A DNA stretch of 64,000 nt, taken from Theileria orientalis strain Shintoku. Lineage: Eukaryota > Apicomplexa > Aconoidasida > Piroplasmida > Theileriidae. The position numbers were made by a program, and so were the translations under genes. The DNA is taken from positions 1,914,001 through 1,978,000 of the forward strand of contig NC_025262.1 of NCBI RefSeq assembly GCF_000740895.1, written 5' to 3'. The notes under the pieces were generated by a model. It was given only the letters and a program-made list of their open reading frames with translations, ran no database searches and was not told the origin of the DNA. The number at the start of each line of letters is the position of its first letter. Positions within the stretch are counted from its first letter, which is position 1. This document shows positions 33,279 to 44,748 of the stretch, piece by piece.

Positions 33279-33363
33279 GTACACGAGCTGCACACAGTAA
33301 TGTATATCACTCTTTGCAATAAATTACACACGAACTAACAGCTTAACGGGGAAGTCAGCCAGT

Positions 33364-33793
33364 CTAGGTATTCAACTTCCTCTTGCGCTTCAGAGCCCTC
33401 TGTATAATCTTCTTGTCCCTGGCCCTCAGGGGCCGAGTGGAATCTACTGATCTCGAAAAGTTAATTCCAGTGTGTTTAACCTTATTGTCCATATCAATAT
33501 CATTAACCTGAGGCTAAAACGAAATTAGTGACATAAGTAAACCATCAACTAAAATACTCCAACGAAGCCGAATATTAAATTAAAATACCTGATTTTGATT
33601 CGTGTTAAAGCCAAAATTCAGCTTAGCCAACTGAAAATAAGGTTAAGGGGCGAAAACGTACTTGCGATTTAACTTGCTTCTGCAGGCCCTTCAACTCTCG
33701 CCTAAACTCCTTCTTTTTGCTACTTATCATATACTCATTCTTTATAACACTCATTCTCTTCTTGGTGGAAACCTTGGAGTTTTTCTTTGCCAT
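33364..33793 (-). CDS. Small basic nuclear-type protein
   Basis: Three exons on the minus strand: 33793-33662, 33630-33589 and 33513-33364, all phase 0; 107 residues. Very rich in Lys and Arg, starting MAKKNSKVSTKKRMSV and ending RALKRKRKLNT, with helical KKEFRRELKGLQKQV. This resembles small ribosome-biogenesis or nucleolar factors, but I cannot assign a family. It converges on paralog C, with 85 bases between stops. Confidence 0.65.
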
Positions 33794-33842
33794 TTTAGTG
33801 AATAAAACAGAGAAACACGTACGCACAAATCAAAATAGGAAA

Positions 33843-35078
33843 TTAGCGCAAAGATGAGGAAACAAGGGTTTTCAAGTCGGCATCTGACCTCCTCAACCGC
33901 TTATAATTTAAAAGGAACGTTTTTAGGTGCTCCGAAACAAAACTAATTTTATTTAGCCAGTCCTTCCACTTGTTGTATGAGGTGAACATATCAGGCTCAT
34001 TAAGATATAAAAAATACTCATCGTCACATTTAATATTCACTAAAAATCAATTAGATGCACACTTAAAAACAAATACATAATATAACTGAAAACAGCCACT
34101 AATGGTTTAATAAAACTATGAGTACGTACATTTCTGTAAATGGTCGCTGATTTCGTGTGTTTGGGCAATTCTAAAGCCAGCGAATCTAAGAATCTTAGCT
34201 GAGCTGAAGTACTTTAAAAAATCTTCCTGCAGCTTTTCATTGTTTATCCTAAGCAGCCTCAAGTTAACCTCGTCAGGCTTCCGTGAGATTTCATTGAACA
34301 AATTCGACAGATTTTCCACAATTTTCAAAAATTCGTCAGGGTGTTCATTGCCAATATCCGTCAAAATGGTTTCCAGGTCCTTGCAGGGCTCACTTTTGTA
34401 GATATCCACGATCTTGTCGAACAGTGTGTTTGACGGCAAGCTGTGCAATTATGTGTATGTGAAAATTGACCATAAATAAGAAACTAACTCCTCGTTTTTA
34501 ATGTTTGCAAAGTCCACCTCCCTGGGGACTTCCTTAATTTTCTGCTTAACCTCGTCGATTTGTTTCAAATTCAACTTCGTCTCCTCGACAATGGACTTAA
34601 ACTGGACCTTCTCCGGCTCCAGCTCTACTTCCTTATTCCTTTTGTACTCCTGTCATTTTATTAACAGATATAACTATCGATTTAAGCGGAATAAGTTAAA
34701 CTTACGTTGTATAGGTGCTGAATCGGCGTATAAATATTGTACAGGTGGTCCTCGTAAGCTTCATATAGTTTATCGTAATCTGACACTAGTGACTAAGGTA
34801 ACATGTGTGACATCAATCTTACATTGACGGTCTTAAGAGTTTTAGGCCCAAAAATAGTTTTATCTTGAGAATCGTTGAGTTGAATTCTGTAGCGAGTGAT
34901 AGTTGAAAGCAACGAGTCCAGTTTGAGCTTAAAAAACTCAAACTTCTCATATTCTTCAACTATTCTGTCTTCCGAAGCTGAGTAGAGTAGTTCAGCCAGG
35001 GATTTCAACTCTAATGAAGATAAATGAATATATGTTTGTACCTTCGATTGTCTGTTGAGTATCTTGCAATTTCGTCAT
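33843..35078 (-). CDS. Coiled-coil protein with PUB-type domain
   Basis: Six exons on the minus strand: 35078-35042, 35010-34823, 34792-34706, 34649-34489, 34440-34130 and 34039-33843; 981 nt, 326 residues, all phases consistent. Residues 1-160 are mostly helical and charged. The C-terminal half has the layout of a PUB/PUG domain: FLKIVENLSNLFNEISRKP, then NLRLLRINNEKLQEDFL and AKILRFAGFRI, ending DEYFLYLNEPDM. PUB domains in PNGase, UBXD1 and HOIP bind the tail of the p97/CDC48 ATPase, so a p97 cofactor role is a reasonable inference. The start lies 6 bases after the RPB12 stop on the same strand. Confidence 0.6.
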
Positions 35079-35084
35079 ATTAAA

Positions 35085-35418
35085 TTAACGGGCTTCATAC
35101 TGAACAACTAAAAAGGAATAAATGAATTAAAAAATACCTCTGTAGGAACGTTTTTTGTACAAAATCCTGGATCCACAGTTTCTGCAACGAACGGCGGCAG
35201 TGGACTGTAAAGCTACATCATTACCACACTCTAAACATTAATTAATAATAAATAAGCCACTTAAGTTATTGTATTTAATGATATACGTGAGTATAGGCAA
35301 TATCTGTATGTTTGTATGAGTTGACACTTAATAATAAAATAATTGTATAATTAACAATACCTCCGCATATATAAGTTATAGGCTCAGCCATATCATCGCT
35401 TTCGTTAAAGCCTTCCAT
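35085..35418 (-). CDS. RPB12: RNA polymerase common subunit RPB12 (RPABC4)
   Basis: Three exons on the minus strand: 35418-35361, 35230-35138 and 35107-35085; 174 nt, 57 residues. The zinc ribbon is complete: ITYICGECGNDV gives the first CxxC and [14 protein letters not shown] the second, followed by the conserved VVQYEAR end (VVxxxAR in RPABC4). This small subunit is shared by RNA polymerases I, II and III. The upstream gene starts 29 bases away on the other strand, and the PUB-domain gene starts 6 bases after this stop. Confidence 0.93.
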
Positions 35419-35447
35419 AATAAAAATACAATATAAACACGACATTA
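35419..35447. promoter_or_regulatory. 29-bp divergent spacer between RPB12 and LON-domain gene
   Basis: The start codons of the minus-strand RPB12 and the plus-strand LON-domain gene are separated by only 29 bases. Promoter elements and UTRs of the two genes must overlap each other or the neighbouring coding sequence. Confidence 0.6.
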
Positions 35448-37166
35448 ATGGAAAATCAGTTTATATCTTCCCCATGTATAATGTGTATAAACCAGGATTC
35501 TTTGTGTATCATACTTTTTTTTATCGCAATAATAGCTCCAATAAACCCATTCAAAATAAGAAATGGCCAAAATAACGATTTTAAAGCTAAAAATCGCAAT
35601 TTAAACAACATAAACGTGTGTTCACACAACACAAGTCCCGTTTCTAGCTCAAATATGGCACAATTTCTAGTGTTTTCTAAACACATCGACGAAATGATGT
35701 TTGAATGTGGTATATGTAGAGATAATTTATCATTCCCCTCAAATTCAAATTTGGCATCGAGACTACAGTACACGAGCGGAAAAGAGGCAGAGAATCTGCT
35801 GAAGAAAGTAGCAAATGAGGCCCAGAAGGCGAATTTAAAATCGAAATTAATAAAGTACAATTTAAACAGAATAAGGCTTCCAATAGTAGGAAGGGTAATG
35901 AAGCCTGAGACCAAATATTTACAAAAAATATACTACATACTGGAAGAAAACAATAACAGCCTAAACGAAAATAAGCTTACAGACCCAGAAAATCAAAAGA
36001 AGAGAATAAGAGAGTTAGTGGAGCCAACAAACATAACCAAGTTGTTTACATCGCCATCAGTAACAAAGTGTGTAAGCATGTTTCCAACAATGCTGTCCTC
36101 GAAGTCTCCACTGGTACAATAGAATAGATATAAATAGATATTGATGGTAGAAGGTGATAGATATAAGTATTAACATTAGTATAAGTATTATAGCTATTAA
36201 AAATAAGGCCTTAACTAAGATGTATAGATACCAGGCCAAGAGTCGACAATAGTACTCCAGGAGGAGCACAGAGAGTACCTGGTTAATGAGATCAGGGAGA
36301 CCAACATCTTTGGAATATTTGTGGTATTTGTGTCAAAGTATGACCAGGGGTCACAGAAACCAGAAGTGTTGCCAAACGCAACACTGTGTGAAGTGAGTAA
36401 ATAGTATACTAATTATACTTGGGAGTAACAGCATAATATTGAAATTAGAATACGTAGCACCCATAACAGAGGTATTAATGTTTACTGTAGTTTGTTGATC
36501 TAACACAGCTGGACACAAGTGGAAGAGTGACAGTAAGAGGAGTCGAAAGGTTTAAAATTGGAAACGTAATTTCAATTTCAGACGCAGTAATACAGGTACG
36601 CATTAGAATAAGGAGTATAATGGAATAAGAATTTGTTAGATAACATAGAAAATATAAGTGATAAAACTAAACCATGGGTATAGGCAGAATTGAGTCTATT
36701 GAGAGATTCTGAGACAATAAGGAATCCACAAATGACAGAAGAAAACTGTAGAACAATAGAAAAGTTATACGATAAATGCAACCTGTTGGAATTGGAGTAC
36801 AGGTATAAGGATAGGTAATTAAATAATAATATACGGATTACACACGTTAACTAATAACACAGATCCCTGCAAAATAACGAAGAAGACGTGGAGTTGATAA
36901 GGAAGAGAAGTAAATTCGGAGATAAAATAAGTAAACTAATAGAGCACGTGGACATAGAAAGAGAAAGGAACATGATCTACGAGTTAACAGGGTTCGCAGG
37001 ACTGGAATATAACGCAGATATAGAAACAAAAATATGGGCGTGTAACACAAATAACACAGAAAATAGATTAGAAGTAACAATAGACGTCCTTAAAACAAAA
37101 ATCAAATGTTTAAACGACATGATAAGAGAAACAATGAACAAAATAAATAATAAAGAAAAAAATTAA
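35448..37166 (+). CDS. LON substrate-binding-domain protein with organelle leader
   Basis: Six exons: 35448-36113, 36228-36396, 36449-36471, 36491-36595, 36684-36814 and 36863-37166; 1398 nt, 465 residues. The N-terminus has a hydrophobic segment (SLCIILFFIAIIAPI) then an Asn/Lys-rich stretch, typical of a bipartite apicoplast leader. The LON-N (PUA-like) domain reads RLPIVGRVMKP, MFPTMLSS, IPGQESTIVLQEEHREYLV, NIFGIFVVF, VRGVERFKI, then helices. No AAA ATPase or Ser/Lys protease domain follows, so this is a LON-domain-only protein (CRBN/YPL-like class), role unknown. Exon 3 is just 23 nt and the intron after it only 19 nt; both are required to keep the frame. Confidence 0.7.
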
Positions 37167-37546
37167 TATAATAATCAAATATATAATATAGATATATATA
37201 TAAAATAAAGTATATATATAAAAATAAATAAATAAAAAAATAAAAATTAATAAGATAATATAAAACAAATAAAATAAATATAAAAAAATAAAGGAAATAA
37301 AATAATTAAAAATACTTCCATAAGTAAAAAATAATAAAAAATACAATAAAATAATAATAAAAAATGATCAAAACACACAAAGGAAAAATTACAACAAAGA
37401 AGTAAATAGTGTGTGAGGTTGATAAAATAACGTCCGAATATTGTGTTAAAAAAAAAAGTGTAAAAAAACGTCTTGTATCAGAAGAGTGTAACAATCTTCA
37501 AAAAAATATCGTCCGAGAAATGAAATATTGGTAATAGAAACCAAAA
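37167..37546. other. Extremely A/T-rich spacer
   Basis: About 380 bases of aaataaaa- and tatata-type sequence with no gene. Promoter region of the chromodomain gene. Confidence 0.5.
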
Positions 37547-39255
37547 ATGACCAGAAAAAAAAATGTTAAAGTGCAACCAGAGCCAGAAGATGACGAATTC
37601 GAAGTGGAGGACATTTTGGACTTCAAATACGTCAAAGGAAAGGTTTGTCACAAAAGATAAATAATTAATTAGCCGAGATATCTTATCAAATGGAAAGGAT
37701 ACCCTCCAGAAGACAACACATGGGAACCAGAGGTGAGGCAAAGAATAAATAAATAAATAAACTGAAATAAAAAAACATATGTGTACACAAAAAAGATAAA
37801 AAACAAACACGAAAATAAATAATCAATAGGAAAATATGACAAATATCTCGGATTTCACAAAGAAGATGATATCACTGAAGAAGGCATATGAATCGTTGAA
37901 ACTGTGGTAAGAAAGTAGATAAAAGCAATATGAAACACTAAAAATGAAAAATAGGAAATCGGAAAAGTCAAAAGGACACCATCAAGATGATACACCCAGA
38001 TCAAAGTCGAGAAGTACAGAAGGATCACAAGGAAACAAGAGGCAGAAAACACAGGAAACGAAGGAATATCACACGAAAGGAGGAAAAAATAAGGAAATGC
38101 AAACACAATTAAACGCGTCGACGACAGGAGGCGGAACCACAGGGTCAATGTCAACAGTGATGACAACAACAAGTAGCAGTAACACACCGAGTGATTCTAG
38201 TACAATAAACAGTAGCCTAGGTAAGTTAAGAGAAAGTAAAAAGTAATAAAGGAGTAGCAATAAACAGTAAATAATCAAAATTGAAAATAGAAATAAGGTA
38301 GCTGATAAAATAATTATAAACTAGGTTACGGAGGATCATCGGGAACAAATGTCTCTGAAACAAATAAGACCAGGTCGGAAAGAGAGTCGAACGAAGGTGG
38401 AATGACAAACGGAATGTTATCGACCGAAAAGCAAACAAAAGAACAAAAACTAAGAGAAGAAGGAGAGGAGTCAGAAGGAGATAAAACGCAGATAAAAAAC
38501 GGAGTTAATAGAGAAAGGAGGAAGAAGGTGAAGACGCCAGAAGACCCTGACCTGAAGGAGCTGAGAGTAGCAGATTTTGTCCTCAGCGACCTGAAGCTAG
38601 GAGATCTGGAAAGAGGAGAGGAGCTGCTGGAAACATTCACAGAAGAAGCAGTGGAAGTGGAGGACCTGCTGGACTATAAACCGAAGTTTAAAAAGGTAAA
38701 GTACACGTTGGAAGAAGATAAATAGATAAATATTGGCCATGAAGTTATTAGTAGTAGTAGATAGAGTAAGATTATGAAATGATAACGTAGCACAAAGATG
38801 CCTAAGATAAATTAGATATGCTAACCATAGATCTTAGGACTACTTCTTAGTAAGGTGGAAAGGAGACTGGGAAGATTCCTGGGAACCAAGAAAAAATCTA
38901 CTCATAGTAGGAGAACTGATGAATAAAATGATAGACCTGAAGATGAGCTATATGAGAATATACGGACACACAGAAATGGAAGACGAAGAATTTGTAACAA
39001 TCCAGTCAATAAGAATAAGCGGAAGCGCAACACTGTCAGCAGTAGTAGTGGAAATGACAAAGTAAAAATGATAAATAAATATTATAATAGGTAGATAGGA
39101 AAAAAAGAAATAAATAAAAAGCATAAAAACTAAGTAATTCATTAAAATACAGGGAGAGCGAAAAGAGAACAGTGTTACCACTGCAAGAAGTAAGGCAGAG
39201 ATGGCCACAACAACTGTTGGATTTCCTGCTGTCCAAACTCAGACTTAAAACATGA
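37547..39255 (+). CDS. HP1-like protein with two chromodomains and a chromoshadow domain
   Basis: Seven exons: 37547-37642, 37673-37732, 37830-37906, 37955-38220, 38325-38695, 38838-39061 and 39153-39255; 1197 nt, 398 residues. Chromodomain 1 (about 17-65): [35 protein letters not shown], with an aromatic cage (F, W, Y) for methyl-lysine. A Ser/Thr/Lys-rich linker (about 80-260) follows. Chromodomain 2 (about 275-312): [15 protein letters not shown] then [21 protein letters not shown]; here two cage positions are V and D, so it may not bind methyl-lysine. The end ([21 protein letters not shown]) fits a chromoshadow dimerisation domain. HP1 proteins bind H3K9me heterochromatin, in Apicomplexa often over variable gene families. 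Confidence 0.85.
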
Positions 39256-39462
39256 GAAGGACAAGGAAATGAAAGTAAAACACAAATTTATGTTTAATGT
39301 TATCCATTGTTAAGTAATAAGTAAATATAAAGTAAGTGTGTATGTGAGATTAATGTGGGAAAATAGTAAGAGGAGGAAAGAGTAAATAGAGTAAAAATGA
39401 AAGATAAAGAATATAAAAAAAAATAATAAAAAGGAAAAAGGAGAAAAAATGTAAAATCAAAT

Positions 39463-40004
39463 ATGATAAATACATATTCACTGAGAAGACTGTCAGTAGA
39501 GCTGTCGACTCCACTAAAGTATGATCTAACAAGAACAGTAAATGAAATAAAAAAAGCATTCGAACAAGCAAAACAACAAGTAAGTGAAAGAAAAAAAGGT
39601 AAATAAAAAAATAGATAGATAAATAGAGAAAAAAAATTGAAAAATAAAAATAAAGATAAACATAGGAAAAAAGAGTAGGAACAGTGGAGTACGAATACAC
39701 ACCGAGGAAGCGCTGGAGAGTAACATACCTTAAGTCGAGATTTAAGCACAGGAAGGCAATAAGGCACTACGTGTTTGAACAGTACAACTATAAAGTGAGC
39801 GTGTTCAGCCCAGAAGAAGTGGAAACAGTAATCACCTCAATACTGGGAAGCCTGAGCACCTCAGTACAAGCACGCTGCACATTTACATGGAATTACGAAA
39901 ACGGAGAAGAAGAAAGGAAAAATAAAGTAAAAATAACAAACGAAGAAAATAAAATAGAAGAGTCGATAATAAATAAATTGATCAATAAAATTAAAGTAAA
40001 GTAA
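39463..40004 (+). CDS. Organellar ribosomal protein uS10-like
   Basis: Two exons, 39463-39598 and 39679-40004, phase-1 intron; 153 residues. The start MINTYSLRRLSVELS is a plausible mitochondrial presequence. The core YTPRKRWRVTYLKSRFKHRK then IRHYVFEQYNYKVSVF and SPEEVETVITSIL lines up with the C-terminal half of S10 (the LPTK..YTVLRSPH..KK.REQFE..TH.R.I.I region). Identity is low, so I give this as probable. It sits among other organelle-translation genes. If wrong, it is an unknown small basic protein. Confidence 0.5.
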
Positions 40005-40070
40005 AAAGGAGTTATAAAAGTAGAAAACATATGTAAAATAGTTGTAGAAGAGAAGGAAAAAGAAAAAATA

Positions 40071-42034
40071 ATGATAGGAATAGGAAGACTATACAGGTTT
40101 CAGAAGAACGTAAGAGTTAATTTGACGGAGTCCCAACAGTTACTAAGGGAAAAGTTGGATAGGTTGACAAAAGAGCTGTCAACAGCAGCAGAAGAGAACA
40201 AAGGAACCTTTTCGTTCTTCAAGAAGAGGAGGGAGGGGGAGCAGAAGAGTCCTAAGGGAGTGTACATATACGGAGGAGTGGGCCAGGGGAAGACGATGAT
40301 GATGGACATGTTTTACGAAAAGGTGGAGACGACGAAGCACAGAATACACTTCCACGAGTTCATGATACAGGTGCAGAAAAAGCTACACGAAAACAGAAAC
40401 AGCAGTGGGTCGGTGAGCAGTCCGCTTTCGGGAGTGTGCAGCGAGATAGCAAGGGAGTACAGGCTGCTGTGCCTGGACGAGTTCCACGTCACGCACATCT
40501 CAGACGCAATGATACTGAAGGAGCTGTTCACGAACCTGTTCAAGGTAAGAAAAGCAGAAGCAAGAGCTAGACCAGTGAATAGATAGAAAAAAGTTAATTC
40601 TATGCATGAATAATAACTATAAGATGGAAAGGTAGCACCAGCCACCAATATTTATTTAATGGAAGTTATCACCAGTTACAAATTTGTATATTAATTAAAC
40701 CGGTAGATGGGCCTGGTGTTGGTGTGCACGAGCAACAGGGCGCCAGAGGAGTTGTACAAAAATGGACTCAACAGAGATAGGTTCCTGCCATTCATACCAA
40801 TACTGTACAAGCACTGCGAAGTATTCAACCTGAACAGCGAGGACTTCAGACAGAAGATAGTGAGCGAGAGCACGAAGCTGGACAAGCAGCTCTTCTTCCT
40901 GGAAAAGAACATAGAGGACTTCATGGAGGAGTACGCGAGGGAGAATGAGATAAGCAAGGAGGAAATTAGGCCTATGAAGCTGCAAGTGACGCCACTGAGA
41001 AGCATCCTGCTCAAGAGAACTCACGGAAAGGTGGCATTCTTCGAGTTCTCAGACTTCTCGTCGACGAAAAGGGGCGCAGTGGGAACGGACTCGTTCATAG
41101 AGATGAGCAGCAGCTTCCACACGCTCTACGTGTCGAAGGTGCCGCAGTTCGACACGAACGTGCAGAACAACAACCAGCTTAAGATATTTATACAGCTGAT
41201 CGACATACTCTACGAAAAGTAACATCAAATAGATAGATACTTATATAGGCGGATAGATTGATAACTAGATAGATACACAAGTGGATAGATGCGTGTTAAA
41301 GGATAACTAAACACGTAGAAAGGTGGATAGATAGCTAATTAACATGATTCAGAAATATGAAACTGATACTGTCAACGGAAAAGCCAATAATATTCATGTT
41401 TGGACTGTTCGGAATCGTAAAAGTAAGAGAGACGTTGATTAATGAAATGTAGTTATTTGACGAGTTCTACAACAACTTCAAAGAGGAAGAACAAATGTTA
41501 GACTTGAAAGCAAGTATACAAATGGAAGATTTTATAGAAATCGCAAGCAAATATAAAATGAATAGCAGGTAATAAAAATAAAAACTATGAGGAAATAAGT
41601 ACAATAATTGTATAGAAAATAAACAAATACAAGAAAATAAGTAATATAAATAGTAGAATAGAAAATTAGCAATAGTGATATGACAAAAGTTATTTTAGCG
41701 ACTCAGCAAAACTGTTCAATTCAATGTTACTCCCAAACGAAGACACGTTAACAGCGCAGAGACTGTACAATATAGTCAAAACATACTCAGACCTGCGCAG
41801 AGGAGAAATCACAAAGGACTTTACACTGTACAAATTTGACACGTAAGCATTAGTAGTAGTAGTAGTTGTAGTAATGGCCGTGTCAGAAGGTGGCAACGAT
41901 GAGGTAAACTAATGGACTGTAGGTCAGAAGAGAACATCAACGAGGAGGAGTTCCAGTGCTCAAGGACACTGTCAAGGCTATTTCACATGTCAACCAGCGA
42001 TTACCTGGAAAAACACAAACAGTTGTACAAGTAA
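40071..42034 (+). CDS. AFG1/LACE1-like mitochondrial ATPase
   Basis: Six exons: 40071-40544, 40707-41218, 41353-41422, 41453-41568, 41699-41842 and 41923-42034; 1428 nt, 475 residues. Walker A is GGVGQGKT (68-75), Walker B LLCLDEF (132-138), with the AFG1 motifs KGVYIYGG, HFHEFM, HVTHISDAMILKELF, VCTSNRAPEELYKNGLNRDRF and the C-terminal ILYEKNMKLILSTEKP and SRTLSRLFHMSTSDY. AFG1-family AAA+ proteins act in mitochondrial protein quality control. No strong presequence is visible; a short upstream exon could be missing. The intron after exon 3 is 30 nt, and intron 2 contains gatagata repeats. Confidence 0.88.
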
Positions 42035-42149
42035 ATGTAATAATAAATAGATGTACGGATACACACATAAGTGGAACTAGTATATGATATAACATGAGGG
42101 AGTAGAAAGGAAAATAAAAAAGTAAAAAGAACAAAAACATTAATAAACA

Positions 42150-42650
42150 CTAATACTCTAAAAGTTCTAAAATGGCACGGTTAGAATTGTCGCCAATATT
42201 GCAAAAGTTGAGGCGCTTGATGCGACAGTAGCCACCATGACGCTCCCTGAAACGCTCAGGAGCAAGCCTCAAAACGTTCTCAGTGAGTCGCCTGTCATAC
42301 AAGTAACTGTTAATTAAAATCCTGGCGTGACGCTTGTTGGACTTCTTGGCGTACTTGATGATCCTCTCAACGCGAGGCTTGGCCTGACGAGCCTTGTTGA
42401 AGGTGGTGACGATGCGACCATGGCGAAGAACCTGAGTAGTCAGAGCACGCAAAAGAGCCCTGCGACCAGAGTGAGTACGCTTCAGCTTTTTGCAGGTGCG
42501 CAAATTGCCATATAAAACAAAAGAGCCGACCTTATGGGAATTGTGAGCAGAAAGATTAACAAAAGAATGAGCTTTAAAATTGAAAGAACAAAGCCTAAAA
42601 ATTGAATAAAAACAAATGATCTTAATACAAATCCATAGAAGGCTGGACAT
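42150..42650 (-). CDS. Organellar ribosomal protein bL17
   Basis: Single exon, 166 codons from the ATG at 42650 (the frame opens slightly earlier with a TTG). The first ~25 residues are a hydrophobic leader (SSLLWICIKIICFYSIFRLC), which suggests entry to the secretory route and then the apicoplast. The L17 core is clear: RTHSGRRALLRALTTQVLRHGRIVTTFNKARQ, RVERIIKYAKK, LAPERFRERHGGYCRI and GDNSNRAILEL. It is part of the large ribosomal subunit. It converges on AFG1 (115 bases) and its start lies 81 bases from the divergent next gene. Confidence 0.9.
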   Translation of the reverse strand: MSSLLWICIKIICFYSIFRLCSFNFKAHSFVNLSAHNSHKVGSFVLYGNLRTCKKLKRTHSGRRALLRALTTQVLRHGRIVTTFNKARQAKPRVERIIKYAKKSNKRHARILINSYLYDRRLTENVLRLAPERFRERHGGYCRIKRLNFCNIGDNSNRAILELLEY

Positions 42651-42731
42651 TAACAAAATTTAAACAGTGTTAAGGCAAAGTTAAAGTAACCTCACACACA
42701 AATATGGAATCTGGAATTTATAGTTATTGTT

Positions 42732-43515
42732 ATGTATTTGTATATAATAATTGCATACTGTGTAAAATTAGGATTTTGTTACATTATAAAAAATAAAATA
42801 GTGCCTGTGAATAGTGATATTTTCCGTGAAAAGATACGAAAGCAGGATTTGATGCTGAGCAATGAAACGGACATTATCCAGGAGCCAAGGAGAATCGAAT
42901 ACACAGAAGAAGATATACGCAAAGAAGAGGAAGAGATTAAAAATTTCTTTGAGCTTAACTCGTTCGGAATAAGTAAGCGAAAAACGGAAATAAACGAGTG
43001 TAGAAAGAGATAAAGTGCCCAGAGCACACCCACTGTATAAATTCTTTAAGTACGAAAGGAAGCACGTAATAAAACTAGAGAGATTTAATAAAAACAGAAA
43101 CGTGGAGTTGAGAAAGCAGGAGTGGAGAGACTTTTTCCATTCAGTAAAGGTAAATAAGAAAAAACTAATTAATTAAATACAGAATGGAACAGATGAAAAA
43201 ATATTTAACGAGGAGCAACAGGAGACATGGAAAAAGGTGTTAACAAAGTAAGGAAGGACTAATAAAGAAAACCGTAGATGTGCAGAAGTATCCGCGCCAC
43301 TGTCGGAAGAGCTAGCGGAAATAGAGTCTAACGGAGAGTTGGAGTTGGAAGAGAAGTATAAGCTATCAGGAGAAATAAAAGAACAGATGTTAGAACTGCA
43401 AAACGAAGTGTTCGACATGTTTGAAAAGGAGTTGAACGAGACAGGAGCACTGAAAGCTGCACAAGAATGTAAACTAAAACAGATAAAATATAGAATAAAA
43501 TACAGTAGATATTAA
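42732..43515 (+). CDS. Unknown protein with secretory/organelle leader
   Basis: Four exons: 42732-42972, 43016-43149, 43183-43247 and 43278-43515; 678 nt, 225 residues, all phases fit. Residues 1-25 are hydrophobic (MYLYIIIAYCVKLGFCYIIK), a signal peptide or anchor. The rest is charged and helical: EYTEEDIRKEEEEIKNFFE, HPLYKFFKYERKHV, and SGEIKEQMLELQNEVFDMFEKE. I recognise no family. Placement between bL17 and uL15 and the leader hint at an apicoplast or mitoribosome-associated role, which is only inference. Confidence 0.55.
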
Positions 43516-43636
43516 TACCATAGATTACAACAGAATATAATAAAATGTATTAGATATATTAAAATAAAATAAACTAGAATGAACTAGAATAGAAAAACAA
43601 ATAAAAGAAACATGTGTTGGTATAAATAAATAGTCA

Positions 43637-44748
43637 GTCACTAACGTACGGTGCTATAGACCTGGAAAAAATACCACAATACGTATGGGACCTGAGCCAG
43701 AGAGACCCAAGACACGCAGTTTTTAAGCTGCCAAAAAACGTTGAAATACCATACAAAGAAAAGTGGGAGGTAAAGAACAGCAATAAGATAAAAAATGAGT
43801 AGAACACAGACTTTGGAAAAAGTCTTAGGGAAGGAGAAGAAATAGTTAAGCTGCACAAATTGCCAAAATCAGGAGACAAGAAAAAAAAGAGACTAGGAAG
43901 AGGGCACGGATCAGGAAAAGGAGGAAGCTCAGGAAGAGGATGTAAAGGACAAAAACACAGATCAGGAAAATATATTAACCCAAGTAAGAGAAAACACATT
44001 GTAGTGACGTAGATAATGGAATCAAAATAATTAGAAAATAAAAAAAACTAAGTATTTAACTAATGTTTTAGTGTTTGAAGGTGGGCAGACGCCGCTGTAC
44101 AGAAGGCTCCCAAAGTTCGTAGGAAGACCACTGGGACCAGGAGTGAGGTACCAGAGGTACAACTATGAGCTGATACCGCTGAAAGAATTGAACAAAGCAC
44201 CGGATGGGGCAACAGTGGATTGGGCGACACTGGAAAGAATGGGGGCGAAGTTGGGAAGATACCAACTCAACCATCCAATAAAAGTAAGCGCTAAAAAATA
44301 ATAAAATAAAAAAATAATAAAATAATAAAAAACGTAGGTGGTGGGAAGTAAAAGAGCACACGGAGAAAAACAAACGGAGTTGACAGCAAAAAACCTGATA
44401 GTAAAGGTAAGAAGCATTGAAAAAATAAGTAGAATAGCATTATAAGAACGATGTGTATGCGTAAAGAGGTGTATGTGTAAAGAGGTGTGTAGTTATAAAT
44501 TGAGAACCGTAAGGTATAAATTAAATAAATAGGCACACGCGTTCACGAAGTCGGCGGCAAAGGCGATCATGGATGCAGGAGGAAAGTGCCTGCTGCTGAG
44601 GCCGAAAACACAAGACATAGTGGAGGAGGAGTACAACCCACTGATCCCGAGAGCGAAAAGATACATCTTCGCTGGAAAAATATCCAGACACGAAAGAAGA
44701 AGAAGAGAACTGATAAAAGCAGTAAAGGAGGAGTCCACAGTAAAATGA
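43637..44748 (+). CDS. Organellar ribosomal protein uL15
   Basis: Five visible exons: about 43637-43769, 43803-43983, 44072-44283, 44338-44406 and 44533-44748; internal phases match. The uL15 signature is plain: KLHKLPKSGDKKKKRLGRGHGSGKGGSSGRGCKGQ-type stretch at the end of exon 2, then MFEGGQTPLYRRLPKFVG. The C-terminal part (RAHAFTKSAAKAIMDAGG, then about 45 basic residues) is longer than in bacteria, as in mitochondrial L15. No ATG is in frame in the first visible exon (SLTYGAIDLEKIPQYVWDL), so the 5' end and any leader lie in an exon I could not fix; the start coordinate is approximate. Confidence 0.82.

Noticed and set aside
39300..39767. Minus-strand frames rich in Phe, Leu, Tyr and Ser (also at 37110, 38326, 1121 and 44068)
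   Set aside because: These are complements of A-rich introns, spacers and coding sequence; the membrane-like look is purely from base composition.
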